Origin: Rhizobiaceae bacterium
GTDB taxonomy: Bacteria > Pseudomonadota > Alphaproteobacteria > Rhizobiales > Rhizobiaceae
Direction: 5' to 3'
NCBI GenBank assembly: GCA_029233925.1
Contig: JARGOX010000010.1
Location: 124,001-188,000 of the forward strand
DNA: 64,000 bases
Part shown: one piece after another, positions 34,103-44,060 of the stretch
Numbering within the stretch: position 1 is the first letter of the stretch
How the letters are laid out: each line of letters starts with the position of its first letter
Made by a program: the position numbers and the translations under genes
Notes under the pieces: generated by a model
The model's database searches: none
What the model saw: only the letters and a program-made list of their open reading frames with translations
Told to the model about the DNA's origin: nothing

Positions 34103-35164
34103 TCAGGAGACCGGCTTGCCAAGCGCAATCTCGAATATCGCGCCGCCGGTATCGGAAGGCGCGTAGCGGATCTTGCCGCCATGCGCCTCAACGATGGCGC
34201 GCACCACGGAGAGGCCGAGCCCATTTCCGCCCTTCTCCAGAGAGCCCGAATGGCTGCCGCGTCTGAACGGTTCGAAAGCAGACGAGGCGATGTCGGCGTC
34301 GAGCCCCGGTCCATCGTCCACCACCCGCAAGAGCACACGATCATGCTCTGCGCGCAGGCTGATCTCGACCGTGCCGCGCACCGCATAGCGGCGCGCATTG
34401 GTGACGAGGGCGAGCAGCACTTGCCGGATCCGCATCGCATCGACATTCACAACGACATCATCGAGGCTAAGCTTGAGCGCAAAGCCGTCCGCCTTCAGCT
34501 CCGGTTCCAACACGCCAGCAAGCCGTTGGATCTCGTCCTTCAGCCGCACGGGCTGCAGGTGGAGGTCGAGATGGCCGCTATCCGCCAGGGTGACCGTTCG
34601 GAGGTCTTCCACCAGTCGAGCAAGCGAGTCCACCTGCAAGACTAACGCATGGAGGGACTTTTCATCGGGCTTGAAGACACCATCGATCATGCCCTGAAGA
34701 CGCCCTTTGAGGATGGTGAGCGGCGTGCGCAATTCATGCGCGATCGTAGCATTCCAGAGCGTCATATCGGCTGCCATATCCTGCAGGCGCTGGGCCATGG
34801 CGTTGAAGTCTTCGACGAGAAGGGCCGTCTCGCCAAGCGAATGGTCGCCGGGCATGGCGCGGGCAGAAAGGTCGCCGTCCTTTATCCGTCTGGCGCTCAC
34901 AGCGAGCGATTCCAGCGGTTGAAGAATGCGCCCTGCCAGTCTGATTGACGCGACCGCCGCAACAATCAGCGCGACGAAGATGAGGACCAGGAGCGTGATG
35001 AGATCGAAGCCCGTCAGCCAGTTGTCCGTGTCTTCCGCCCAGGGCGAGAAATAGAACAGGATGCTGAAGGCGAGGTAGGTCCCGAAAAAGACCAGCAATC
35101 CCGCAGCGACGGTGACGGATGCCATGGCAAGCAGGATTTGCCGGCTGAGACCCTTCATCAGCAT
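34103..35164 (-). CDS. BaeS-like sensor histidine kinase, 353 aa
   Basis: Two membrane segments (about residues 10-33 and 55-78) flank a short periplasmic loop. A HAMP domain follows, then a HisKA box with the phospho-acceptor His in A-T-I-A-H-E-L-R-T-P-L, and an HATPase domain (V-T-N-A-R-R-Y-A, D-D-G-P-G-L, G-N-G-L-G-L-S). It phosphorylates the response regulator encoded just upstream. ATG 35164 overlaps the regulator gene; ATG 35158 (TGATG) is equally possible. The pair is divergent from an RND pump operon, the usual arrangement for BaeSR-type envelope-stress control of efflux. Confidence 0.87.
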   Translation of the reverse strand: MLMKGLSRQILLAMASVTVAAGLLVFFGTYLAFSILFYFSPWAEDTDNWLTGFDLITLLVLIFVALIVAAVASIRLAGRILQPLESLAVSARRIKDGDLSARAMPGDHSLGETALLVEDFNAMAQRLQDMAADMTLWNATIAHELRTPLTILKGRLQGMIDGVFKPDEKSLHALVLQVDSLARLVEDLRTVTLADSGHLDLHLQPVRLKDEIQRLAGVLEPELKADGFALKLSLDDVVVNVDAMRIRQVLLALVTNARRYAVRGTVEISLRAEHDRVLLRVVDDGPGLDADIASSAFEPFRRGSHSGSLEKGGNGLGLSVVRAIVEAHGGKIRYAPSDTGGAIFEIALGKPVS

Positions 35165-35859
35165 ACCCGATCGACGGCCAGACGGTAGCCGATGCCTCTG
35201 ACACTGATCAGCATGTCTTCGCCTCCCCCCTGTTCGAGTTTCTTGCGCAGCTTGCTCAGGTGGCTGTCGATTGTGCGATCCAGCGCATCGGAACCGGGCA
35301 GGCAGGCATCCACGAGTTCGCTGCGCGAGAAGGCCTTGGTGGGGGTTCTGGCCAGATGGGTGAGGAGCCGGAATTCGGTTAGGGTCAGGGGAAGAGCGGT
35401 CGTCACCCCGTCCTTTTCAATCACTGCCTGATAGCTGTCGAGATCGATGGTCAAATTTCCGGCGCGGATCATCGCACCCGCTTGGGCCAAACCCGCGCGC
35501 CGCAACACGGCCTTTGCGCGAGCGACGACCTCGATGGGATTGAACGGCTTGACGATATAATCATCCGCTCCGATCCGCAGGCCCTGCAAACGATCGACAT
35601 CTTCATCGAGCGCCGTGATCATGATGACGGGCGTGCGGCCGCGCCTCTGGATTTCGGCCAGAAGCTCCCAGCCATCCACGCGCGGCATGGTGATATCGGC
35701 CAGAACGATGTCGGGTTTCAGCGAGCGGTGCAGATCAAGTGCCACCTGCCCATCGCGGGCATGCACCGTGCGAAATCCCTCGCGGGTAAAATAGGCCTCG
35801 AGGATGCCGGCGATCTCCGCATCGTCTTCAGCAATCAAAACAAGTTCTGCCATGGTCAT
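35158..35859 (-). CDS. BaeR/OmpR-like response regulator, about 231-233 aa
   Basis: The receiver domain has acidic residues E9-D10-D11, phospho-acceptor D53 (I-V-L-A-D-I-T-M-P) and K in I-V-K-P-F-N-P, counted from M-A-E-L-V. The C-terminal winged helix is OmpR-like (L-T-L-T-E-F-R-L-L, S-H-L-S-K-L-R-K-K-L, V-R-G-I-G-Y-R-L). It probably activates the divergent RND operon. AAGGAG precedes both ATG 35859 and ATG 35853; either gives a full receiver, and the longer open frame upstream is not conserved-looking. Confidence 0.88.
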   Translation of the reverse strand: MTMAELVLIAEDDAEIAGILEAYFTREGFRTVHARDGQVALDLHRSLKPDIVLADITMPRVDGWELLAEIQRRGRTPVIMITALDEDVDRLQGLRIGADDYIVKPFNPIEVVARAKAVLRRAGLAQAGAMIRAGNLTIDLDSYQAVIEKDGVTTALPLTLTEFRLLTHLARTPTKAFSRSELVDACLPGSDALDRTIDSHLSKLRKKLEQGGGEDMLISVRGIGYRLAVDRVC

Positions 35860-36006
35860 CGCACTCCTTGCGACTTCAATGCCACCGAAGCGTCCAAGCG
35901 TCGAGTGGGCGCGTTTCGCCTCCACACGATCGCAACATAACCTCCACAAAGCGCCAATGCACCCGCTTTAGAGGGTCGCCATCAAGATTGTTACTCAGCG
36001 AGATGG
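35860..36006. promoter_or_regulatory. divergent promoter region, two-component genes / RND pump
   Basis: The 147-bp gap between the regulator and the pump must contain both promoters and probable binding sites for the response regulator. I see no clean consensus -35/-10 pair, which fits regulator-dependent expression. Confidence 0.4.
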
Positions 36007-37185
36007 ATGATCACTCCGATGAAGTACCTGGCGCGTTTCTGGATATTTGGCCTGCTTTGCCTTCCGTTGCTACTCCTGTTCTCGTGCAGCGATCAGTCGG
36101 AGGTTGGCCAAGACAGTCCGCCAGCCGAGACACAGGCCACGCGCGTCAGCGTCATGACCGTAAAGCCCCAAGCCATCACGATTTACGATGAGCTGCCAGG
36201 GCGCGTCAGCGCATTGCGCACCGCAGAGATCCGGGCGCAGGTGAACGGCATCATAAAGAAGAAGCTCTTTGAAGAAGGAGCCGTGGTTGAGGCGGATACG
36301 CCGCTGTTCCAGATCGATCCGGCTCCTTTTGCAGCCGATGTCGATGCGGCGTCTGCCGTCCTGGCGCGCGCCGAAGCCGAACTCGTGAATACAAAGGTGA
36401 AATTCGAGCGTGCGGAGCTTTTGTCTGCGCAAAAAGTCACCAGCGACGAAGCCTTCAACAATGCGACAGCGGCATTCGCCCAGGCCAAGGCGAGTGCGGC
36501 GGAAGCCAAGGCCAATCTGGCACGGCGAAAGCTCGAATTGTCCTACGCGACGATCCGCAGCCCGATCAGCGGTCGGATCGGCCAGTCCTTCATGACCGAG
36601 GGCGGCCTTGCATCCTCTTCGGCGACCAATGCGCTCGCCGTGGTTCAGCAGATCGATCAGGTCTATGTCGATGTGCGTCAATCCTCCATGAGCCTGGAAG
36701 CCTTGCGCGAAACGGCTTCTGGCGCCGGGATGGGTAACCCGGAAGAGCTGCCGGTCAAAATCAAGACCATAACCGGCAAGCCATACAGCCAGACGGGCCG
36801 GGTTCTCTTTTCCGACATCTCTGTCGATGGCGCCACGGGCAGCCTCGGTATCCGGATCCTCGTCCCCAATCCCGCAGAGCAGCTTCTTCCGGGCATGTTC
36901 ATCCGCGCGATGTTGCCGCGGGAAGTCTATGCCGCAGGGCTCCTGGTGCCCCAGGAGGCTGTGACGCGCGACCCTTCAGGCAAGCCGCAGCTCATCATTA
37001 TTGCAGCGGACAAGAGCGGCATGAAGCGGGCGGTCGAACTGGGACCGCTCGTTGACGGAAAGTACCTCGTCAAGGCTGGGCTTGCCGCCGGCGAAACCAT
37101 CGTCGTCTTGGGCCAGGAGCGGGTCCAGGACGGCCAGCCGCTCGACACCTTGCCGATACAGGCTTCCCCCGAGACACAGAGCTAA
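36007..37185 (+). CDS. RND efflux periplasmic adaptor lipoprotein, 392 aa
   Basis: The membrane-fusion subunit of an AcrAB-type pump. A lipoprotein signal with the lipid-bearing Cys27 (L-L-F-S-C-S-D) is followed by the biotinyl-lipoyl-like domain (R-T-A-E-I-R-A-Q-V-N-G-I), a coiled-coil hairpin rich in Ala/Glu (residues about 115-180) and beta-barrel segments. ATG 36007 is used; ATG 36019 would also keep the lipobox. The RND gene begins 10 bp after its stop. No outer-membrane factor gene follows, so the pump must borrow a TolC-like channel from elsewhere. Confidence 0.9.
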   Translation: MITPMKYLARFWIFGLLCLPLLLLFSCSDQSEVGQDSPPAETQATRVSVMTVKPQAITIYDELPGRVSALRTAEIRAQVNGIIKKKLFEEGAVVEADTPLFQIDPAPFAADVDAASAVLARAEAELVNTKVKFERAELLSAQKVTSDEAFNNATAAFAQAKASAAEAKANLARRKLELSYATIRSPISGRIGQSFMTEGGLASSSATNALAVVQQIDQVYVDVRQSSMSLEALRETASGAGMGNPEELPVKIKTITGKPYSQTGRVLFSDISVDGATGSLGIRILVPNPAEQLLPGMFIRAMLPREVYAAGLLVPQEAVTRDPSGKPQLIIIAADKSGMKRAVELGPLVDGKYLVKAGLAAGETIVVLGQERVQDGQPLDTLPIQASPETQS

Positions 37186-37195
37186 GGAGCGGATG

Positions 37196-40100
37196 ATGCC
37201 GCAGTTTTTTATCGACCGGCCGGTCTTTGCCTGGGTCATCGCCATCATGATCGCGATTGCCGGGCTGATTGCCATTCCCCAGTTGCCGGTGTCGCGCTAC
37301 CCGACCATTGCCCCGCCGAGCGTATCGATCTACGCGAGTTATCCGGGCGCCACGCCGCAGGCGATCAATGACAGCGTGACCAGCGTGATCGAGCGCGAAA
37401 TCTCGGGCGTGAAGAACGTCCTCTATTTCGATTCCTCAGCCGATTCCTCTGGATCCACCACCATCACCGTGACATTCAAGCCGGGGACCGATCCGGAATT
37501 GGCGCAGGTGGATGTCCAGAACCGTTTGAAGGCCGTCGAGCCACGATTGCCAGAGCAGGTTCGCCGCGCCGGATTATCAGTCGAATCCGCGTCCTCCGGC
37601 TTCCTGATGATCGTCTCGCTGAAGTCGAAGGACGGAAGTCTCGACGCGCTTGCGCTTGAGGATTATCTCGTGCGCAACATCGCTCCCGAGTTGAAACGTG
37701 TGGCCGGCGTCGGTCGCGTGCAATCTTTCGGTTCGGAAGCGGCCATGCGCATCTGGGTCGACCCGGTGCGCCTCGTGGCTCATTCGATGTCCATGGCCGA
37801 TGTCACGCAGGCGATCCAGTCGCAGAACCTTCAGGTGGCACCCGGGCGATTGGGCGATGCACCGACGGTTCCCGGCCAGAAAGTCAGCGTGCCGCTCAAT
37901 GTCAGCGGTCAGCTGCAGACCGTGGAGGAATTCGCTCAGGTCATTCTGCGGTCGAACCCTGATGGCTCTCGGTTGACTTTAGGCGAGATTGCCCGGGTCG
38001 AGGTGGGATCCCAATCCTCGGGCTTTGCCATTCTCGACGGTGGCAAACCTGCAACCGCCGCCGCCATACAGATGACACCCGGTGCCAATGCGGTGAGTAC
38101 CGCAAGCGGCGTGCGGTCGCGGCTCGCAGAGCTTGCCCTCACCATGCCTGCCGGCATCGACTATGCGATTTCGTATGACACAGCCCCCTTCGTGAAGGTT
38201 TCGATCGAGAAAGTGGCCCAGACGCTCGCCGAGGCCATGGTGCTGGTGTTCCTGATCATGCTGCTCTTCCTGCAGAATATCCGCTACACGCTCATTCCGG
38301 CGATCGTTGCCCCCATCGCATTGCTTGGCACTTTCGCCGTGATGCTGGCGATCGGCTATTCGATCAATGTTCTCACCATGTTCGGCATGGTTCTCGCCAT
38401 CGGCATCATCGTCGACGACGCCATCGTGGTGGTCGAAAATGTCGAGCGGCTGATGGCGAAGGAGGGACTCTCACCACGGGAGGCGACCCGCAAGGCGATG
38501 AGCGAGATCACCGGCGCTGTCATCGGGATAACCCTTGTGCTGACGGCCGTCCTTCTTCCGATGGGCCTGGCCTCCGGATCGGTCGGCGCGATCTACCGTC
38601 AGTTCACAGTCTCGATGGCCGTCTCGATCCTCTTTTCCGCCTTTCTGGCACTGAGCCTCACACCCGCCCTTTGCGCCACTTTGCTGAAGCCTGTCGGCAG
38701 CGATCACCGTCAGCGGAAAGGCCTCTTCGGCTGGTTCAATCGTGGCTTTGATCGGTTGACGCAGCGCTATGCCGGCTGGATATCGAGCCTCGTGCAAAAG
38801 ACCGGCCGAACGATCTTCATATATCTCGCGATCGTCGGCGCGGTCGCCTATGGCTACGCAAAGCTGTCGACCACATTCGTGCCGGAAGAAGACCAGGGCT
38901 CCTTCATGACCTCCTTCACGCTGCCGGCAGAGGCCACGGCAGAACGCACGCGCGATGTGGTCGACCTCTTCGAAAAGCATGTGCAAACGCGACCGGATAT
39001 CGTCAACAATCTGACGATCATGGGCTTCGGCTTTTCCGGTTCCGGCGCCAATACCGCTATGTCGTTCACGACGATGAAGGACTGGGACACGCGCTCGACA
39101 ACTATCGACGACGAAGTGAACGCGGCAACGGATGCCATGGCCGCGGCAGTCGAGGGCGAAGTCATGAGCATGAAGCCGCCGGCCATCGATGAACTCGGCA
39201 CGACCTCGGGTTTTTCGCTGAGACTGCAGGATCGGGCCAATCATGGGGAAAAGGCACTTGCAGCGGTCGCAGCCCAGCTCACCCAGCTCGCAGCCGAAAG
39301 CAAGCTCCTGAGCGACGTCCGCGTCGATGGGCTTCCAAGCGGTCCGAGCGTCACGCTGACCGTCGACCGCCAGAAGGCCAGTGCCCTTGCCGTCGCCTAT
39401 CCCACCATCAGCGACACACTGAGCGGCGCCGTCGGCTCGACCTATGTCAACGATTTCCCGCATGACGGCCGGTTGCAACAGGTCATCGTCCAGGCAGAGC
39501 CGGCAAGCCGCATGCAGGTTGATGACATTCTCAACCTGCATGTGCGAAGCGACACCGGCCAGATGGTTCGCCTGTCTGAGATCGTGACGGCGGAATGGTC
39601 AACCATCCCTTTGCAGGTCACGCGCTACAATGGATATCCTTCGACCAGCATTTCCGGTTCTGCTGCACAAGGTGTTTCGAGTGGCAAGGCGATGGACGAG
39701 ATCGAGCAACTGGCGCTCAAGCTTCCCAAGGGTTTTGCCGTCGAGTGGACAGGGCAATCGCTGCAGGAGCGCCAATCCGGTGCCCAAGCTCCGATGCTGA
39801 TGGCCTTCTCATTCTTGGTCGTGTTTCTGGTGCTTGCGGCACTTTACGAAAGCTGGACGGTGCCGCTCTCCGTCATGCTCGTGGTGCCGCTCGGCGTGAT
39901 CGGGGCTGTCATTGCGGTGCATCTGCGCGGACTGGAAAACGATGTGTTCTTCAAGGTCGGCCTCATCACCCTGATCGGACTTTCCGCCAAGAATGCAGTG
40001 TTGATCGTTGAGTTTGCCCGCAAGCGCCAGAGCGACGGACTGGGGCTGGCCGAAGCCATCGTCGAGGCCGCACGTCTGCGCCTTCGTCCCATTGTCATGA

Positions 40101-40309
40101 CATCTCTCGCCTTCACCCTGGGCGTTGTGCCGCTGGTCATTGCCTCAGGCGCAAGCTCGGAGACCCAGAACGCCATCGGAACAGGCCTGTTCGGCGGCAT
40201 GATTTCCGGCACCGTCCTGGCGGTGATCTTTGTCCCGGTATTCTATGTCGTTGTCACCCGGTGGACGCAACGCCAGAACGAGCCGCAGGTGCTCTGCCGG
40301 AACACCTAG
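37196..40309 (+). CDS. RND (HAE1) multidrug efflux permease, 1037 aa
   Basis: A proton-driven AcrB-type transporter. It opens with M-P-Q-F-F-I-D-R-P-V-F-A-W-V-I-A; the transmembrane proton-relay pair Asp-Asp occurs in G-I-I-V-D-D-A-I-V-V-V-E-N-V; large periplasmic loops separate twelve membrane helices. Length is standard for HAE1 proteins. AAGGAG six bases before ATG 37196 decides the start; the frame upstream is antisense-type sequence inside the adaptor gene. Specificity for drugs is inferred from the family. Together with the adaptor it forms one operon under likely control of the divergent BaeSR-like pair. Confidence 0.94.
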   Translation: MPQFFIDRPVFAWVIAIMIAIAGLIAIPQLPVSRYPTIAPPSVSIYASYPGATPQAINDSVTSVIEREISGVKNVLYFDSSADSSGSTTITVTFKPGTDPELAQVDVQNRLKAVEPRLPEQVRRAGLSVESASSGFLMIVSLKSKDGSLDALALEDYLVRNIAPELKRVAGVGRVQSFGSEAAMRIWVDPVRLVAHSMSMADVTQAIQSQNLQVAPGRLGDAPTVPGQKVSVPLNVSGQLQTVEEFAQVILRSNPDGSRLTLGEIARVEVGSQSSGFAILDGGKPATAAAIQMTPGANAVSTASGVRSRLAELALTMPAGIDYAISYDTAPFVKVSIEKVAQTLAEAMVLVFLIMLLFLQNIRYTLIPAIVAPIALLGTFAVMLAIGYSINVLTMFGMVLAIGIIVDDAIVVVENVERLMAKEGLSPREATRKAMSEITGAVIGITLVLTAVLLPMGLASGSVGAIYRQFTVSMAVSILFSAFLALSLTPALCATLLKPVGSDHRQRKGLFGWFNRGFDRLTQRYAGWISSLVQKTGRTIFIYLAIVGAVAYGYAKLSTTFVPEEDQGSFMTSFTLPAEATAERTRDVVDLFEKHVQTRPDIVNNLTIMGFGFSGSGANTAMSFTTMKDWDTRSTTIDDEVNAATDAMAAAVEGEVMSMKPPAIDELGTTSGFSLRLQDRANHGEKALAAVAAQLTQLAAESKLLSDVRVDGLPSGPSVTLTVDRQKASALAVAYPTISDTLSGAVGSTYVNDFPHDGRLQQVIVQAEPASRMQVDDILNLHVRSDTGQMVRLSEIVTAEWSTIPLQVTRYNGYPSTSISGSAAQGVSSGKAMDEIEQLALKLPKGFAVEWTGQSLQERQSGAQAPMLMAFSFLVVFLVLAALYESWTVPLSVMLVVPLGVIGAVIAVHLRGLENDVFFKVGLITLIGLSAKNAVLIVEFARKRQSDGLGLAEAIVEAARLRLRPIVMTSLAFTLGVVPLVIASGASSETQNAIGTGLFGGMISGTVLAVIFVPVFYVVVTRWTQRQNEPQVLCRNT

Positions 40310-40349
40310 GCTTTCAGGGTGTGACGACGTAAGCATCCCTTGGAGCCCA

Positions 40350-41189
40350 TTACAAGAAGTTTGCCTGATAGCTGGCGGCCATTAATGATACATGCGCCTC
40401 CAGTGGCGGACGCAGTTCGAACACCTTTGGCTCCCGCGCAAAATTCCACAACCGCACCAGCCGCCAATCGCTACGTCGCTCCTCGGCAACGGCCAGTTCA
40501 TTGCGCGTGATGTGAAACGGCGTGCGCTCCCAGCCATTGGTCGTCTTCACCTCGATCAGCCGATCGCTGCCGTCGGGATCGAAGCTCAGGATGTCATAGC
40601 CGGCACCATCACCATCGAGATGGGACACCCAGCGAATGCGTTCGGCGAGATCGGTCCGGCCTGCGGCGCGCAGGCTGGCACGCTCATGGGCGAGAACACG
40701 TTTCTCGCCGGCGCGGCCCAGCGCGCGATTGCGGGCGTCGCGCTCCGCCACATCGTACTTCCGGGCAATGGCAGCCATCTGCTCGAGTTCGTCGGGCGGC
40801 GGCGCATTGCTGTGCGTCGGCGGTGGGCCGATCCACAGCATCGCTTCCTCCCGAAACACTGACGGTGACGGACCCATCGCCATCCGCGCGGCCGGTGCGA
40901 GCCAATCCGGATGGCGATCAAGCCAGCGCACCACAGCTTCGACGAGCGATGCCTGGAAATTGAAGGCCGGCTTGTAGCCTGGTATCCAGACTTCACCGAG
41001 GCCTTTGAGCACGGCGCTGATGTTCTGATGCTTGTATTCGATCGAGCCGCGAGGCCGATCGATCACCGGCTGCAGGAGGCGGTTATGCTCAGACTTGCTG
41101 TAGAGTCGCCCGGCGATGTCGTCAGCAAGCATCGCGTAATAATCCGCCACGATCGCGTCGTTCTGCTCGTCGGACCAGTCACCGGCCAT
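40350..41189 (-). CDS. DUF3883 protein, possible PD-(D/E)XK nuclease-like, 279 aa
   Basis: The C-terminal half (Y-D-I-L-S-F-D-P, then R-L-I-E-V-K-T-T, T-P-F-H-I-T-R-N-E) is the DUF3883 signature; the D-x(n)-E-x-K arrangement resembles the restriction-endonuclease fold, and DUF3883 proteins are often found in mobile or defence-linked settings. The N-terminal half (about 150 residues) carries no motif I recognise. No partner methylase or helicase is nearby. It may act on DNA, but this is inference. Confidence 0.68.
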   Translation of the reverse strand: MAGDWSDEQNDAIVADYYAMLADDIAGRLYSKSEHNRLLQPVIDRPRGSIEYKHQNISAVLKGLGEVWIPGYKPAFNFQASLVEAVVRWLDRHPDWLAPAARMAMGPSPSVFREEAMLWIGPPPTHSNAPPPDELEQMAAIARKYDVAERDARNRALGRAGEKRVLAHERASLRAAGRTDLAERIRWVSHLDGDGAGYDILSFDPDGSDRLIEVKTTNGWERTPFHITRNELAVAEERRSDWRLVRLWNFAREPKVFELRPPLEAHVSLMAASYQANFL

Positions 41190-41231
41190 GGCTGCTCCCG
41201 AGCGGGCGGGCCAGTCTAGAGAAGGCCTGGA

Positions 41232-41656
41232 TCATGCCAGCAACTGCGCGGGGACACCAAGCGCTGGACCGGCCTCAGCCAGCCGCTGATCAAGCGTATA
41301 CACTGTGGCACCATGCTCCGACGCGATGGCGAGATGCAGCGCGTCTCCCGCACGCAGCCCAAGCGCATGTTGATCGGCGAACCTCGCCGCCGCCCGGAAC
41401 TGACCGCCCGTCACGGGCAGCATGATGAAACTCTCGGCGACGAGCTTGTTGAACATGGCGAGCGCCGCGGCGCGCTGCTCAAGGGTGATCTGTCCGGTCC
41501 TTAGCTTGATCGCCAGGGCTGACGACATCTCGGTAACGGTCCAGTCGCTGATCAGGAGCCGCTCCGGATCCTGTTCCGCCAGCCAGGTCTGAACGCGCGG
41601 CGTCATTGCTTCGTTGGAGAGCGCCGCAACGATCAGCGACGTATCGAGATAAAGCA

Positions 41657-41657
<1 letters not shown>
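41232..41657 (-). CDS. VapC-like PIN-domain toxin, 141 aa
   Basis: A PIN ribonuclease: D5 in Y-L-D-T-S, an E in [10 protein letters not shown] near the middle ([10 protein letters not shown]) and the last D in Y-T-L-D-Q-R form the usual acidic set. Such toxins cut tRNA or rRNA. It begins one base into the antitoxin stop (TGATG), and the two form a standard type II pair. Confidence 0.85.
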
Positions 41658-42627
<970 letters not shown>

Positions 42628-43128
42628 TTGGTGGAACCAAGGTCGAAAGAGGAAACAGAGCCGTTGGCATCGCATAGACAAAACGGTATCGAAGCCGAAG
42701 AAACCTTTGAGACTTATGACATCCACGACACGTTGTCTCACCTGCTACGACGGTCACATTTCTATGCCGAATCGCTTTTTTCCAAGGAACTTGGCGCCTA
42801 TGGAATCACGTCGCGCCAGCTAGCCCTTTTGGTCGCTGTTAGCCAGAATGCCGGTGCGTCGCAGCGAACCATCGGAGACATCATTGCACTCGATATGAAC
42901 ACTGTCAGCGATCTTTTGCGTCGCATGGAAAAAAATGAACTGATTGAGCGGCGCGCTTCCGCAGTGGATGCAAGATCGACAGAAATCTACCTAGGCCCGA
43001 AAGGGAGGACGATCCTGTCCGCCATTCCCCTCGACAATCGCCGGTATCAGGACGCTTTGGCCAGGAACCTGAGCATTGAAGAAGCATCAGTACTGAAGGC
43101 GCTTCTACGCAAACTGCTGGATCTTTAG
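42628..43128 (+). CDS. MarR-family regulator, about 166 aa
   Basis: A MarR winged helix: L-S-H-L-L-R-R-S-H-F-Y-A-E-S opens helix 1; G-I-T-S-R-Q-L-A-L-L-V-A-V-S-Q-N begins the DNA-binding part; D-M-N-T-V-S-D-L-L-R-R-M-E-K is the recognition helix; and R-R-A-S-A-V-D-A-R-S-T-E-I-Y-L is the wing. It likely represses the downstream cluster 43217-46739 and responds to an unknown small acid or amino acid. The start is uncertain (TTG 42628 or GTG 42631; no ATG near), and the first 30 residues may not be translated. Confidence 0.82.
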   Translation: MVEPRSKEETEPLASHRQNGIEAEETFETYDIHDTLSHLLRRSHFYAESLFSKELGAYGITSRQLALLVAVSQNAGASQRTIGDIIALDMNTVSDLLRRMEKNELIERRASAVDARSTEIYLGPKGRTILSAIPLDNRRYQDALARNLSIEEASVLKALLRKLLDL

Positions 43129-43216
43129 AGCGCGCCGCTCGGATGATTTATCTAGACTCGAGAAGTCATTGGTGTATATCATACGCATACGTAGGAAATA
43201 ACGTGAAGGCCCTTTG

Positions 43217-44029
43217 ATGCGCAATGATCGACGCAAACCTCCACACCGGGTCGGTGTCATCGGTTATGGCTTTATCGGTCGTGCGATTGTTGAGCGTTTG
43301 CGGTCTGATCCGGAGAATTTTGAACTGGCCTTTGTCCACGCGCGGCGGCGTGAACAGGCAAATGATGTTCTGGATGCCGACTTTCTGGCCGATATCGGGA
43401 GCGCCCAAACGCGCGGCGCGGATTTGGTCGTCGAAACGGCGCATCCGTCGATTACCCGCTTGCATGGGGCCGACATTATCAGCCATTCTGATTACATGCC
43501 CCTTTCCACCACGGCTCTGACGGACGAAGCTCTGCTGGCGACTTTGCAAGAAATTGCGGTGGCAAGTCATACGCAATTGTTGCTCGCGGCAGGTGCGCTG
43601 ATCGGTGGCGAGGAACTGATCAAACGCAGCGTCCCCTGGGAGCGTGTGCGGGTAACCTTCCGAAAACACCCGAAGAATATTGATTTCTCAGACGTGGATC
43701 TGGTGCCGGAAAACATCTTGGCTCCAACCACGGTTTTTGAAGGGTCGGTGCGTCAGATTGCAGACCGATATCCGCGCAATGTAAACACCATGGTCACGGC
43801 GGCATTGCTGTCAACCGGTCTCGACGCGTGTGAAGGCATTCTGGTCGCCGATCCGGCGTTGGAATGTGCCGTGGCAGAGGTCGAGGCCTGGGGCAGCGAT
43901 GGCAGCTACTTTCGAACTGAAAAACAACAGCCTGCAAAAGGCGTTTCGGGGACTGAGATGGTGGATTCTGTCTGGCACTCAATTCAGCAAGCATGTGGGG
44001 TTTCAGCCAAAGCGTTTCAGCTTGTCTGA
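43217..44029 (+). CDS. aspartate dehydrogenase-like oxidoreductase, 270 aa
   Basis: The N-terminal Rossmann motif V-G-V-I-G-Y-G-F-I-G-R-A-I begins an NAD(P)-binding domain; the C-terminal region with R-K-H-P-K-N-I-D-F and R-Y-P-R-N-V-N-T-M-V-T is the aspartate dehydrogenase (NadX/DUF108-like) domain. The family oxidises L-aspartate or a related amino acid, or acts in NAD synthesis. Coupled to an importer of the ABC_sub_bind type and a MarR regulator, it more likely degrades an imported amino-acid-like compound than makes NAD (inference). ATG 43217 has GAAGG upstream; the TTG one codon earlier is the alternative. Confidence 0.72.
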   Translation: MRNDRRKPPHRVGVIGYGFIGRAIVERLRSDPENFELAFVHARRREQANDVLDADFLADIGSAQTRGADLVVETAHPSITRLHGADIISHSDYMPLSTTALTDEALLATLQEIAVASHTQLLLAAGALIGGEELIKRSVPWERVRVTFRKHPKNIDFSDVDLVPENILAPTTVFEGSVRQIADRYPRNVNTMVTAALLSTGLDACEGILVADPALECAVAEVEAWGSDGSYFRTEKQQPAKGVSGTEMVDSVWHSIQQACGVSAKAFQLV

Positions 44030-44060
44030 CCCCTTCACAAAACGATAACGGGAGATAGAC

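Noticed and set aside
33365-34645. Two plus-strand frames of about 200 codons opposite the acetyltransferase and BaeS-like genes
   Set aside because: Shadows of coding genes on the minus strand.
38471-39541. 356-codon minus-strand frame inside the RND gene
   Set aside because: Antisense shadow of a well-defined transporter; composition (His/Arg/Gly-rich) and lack of motifs show it is not coding.
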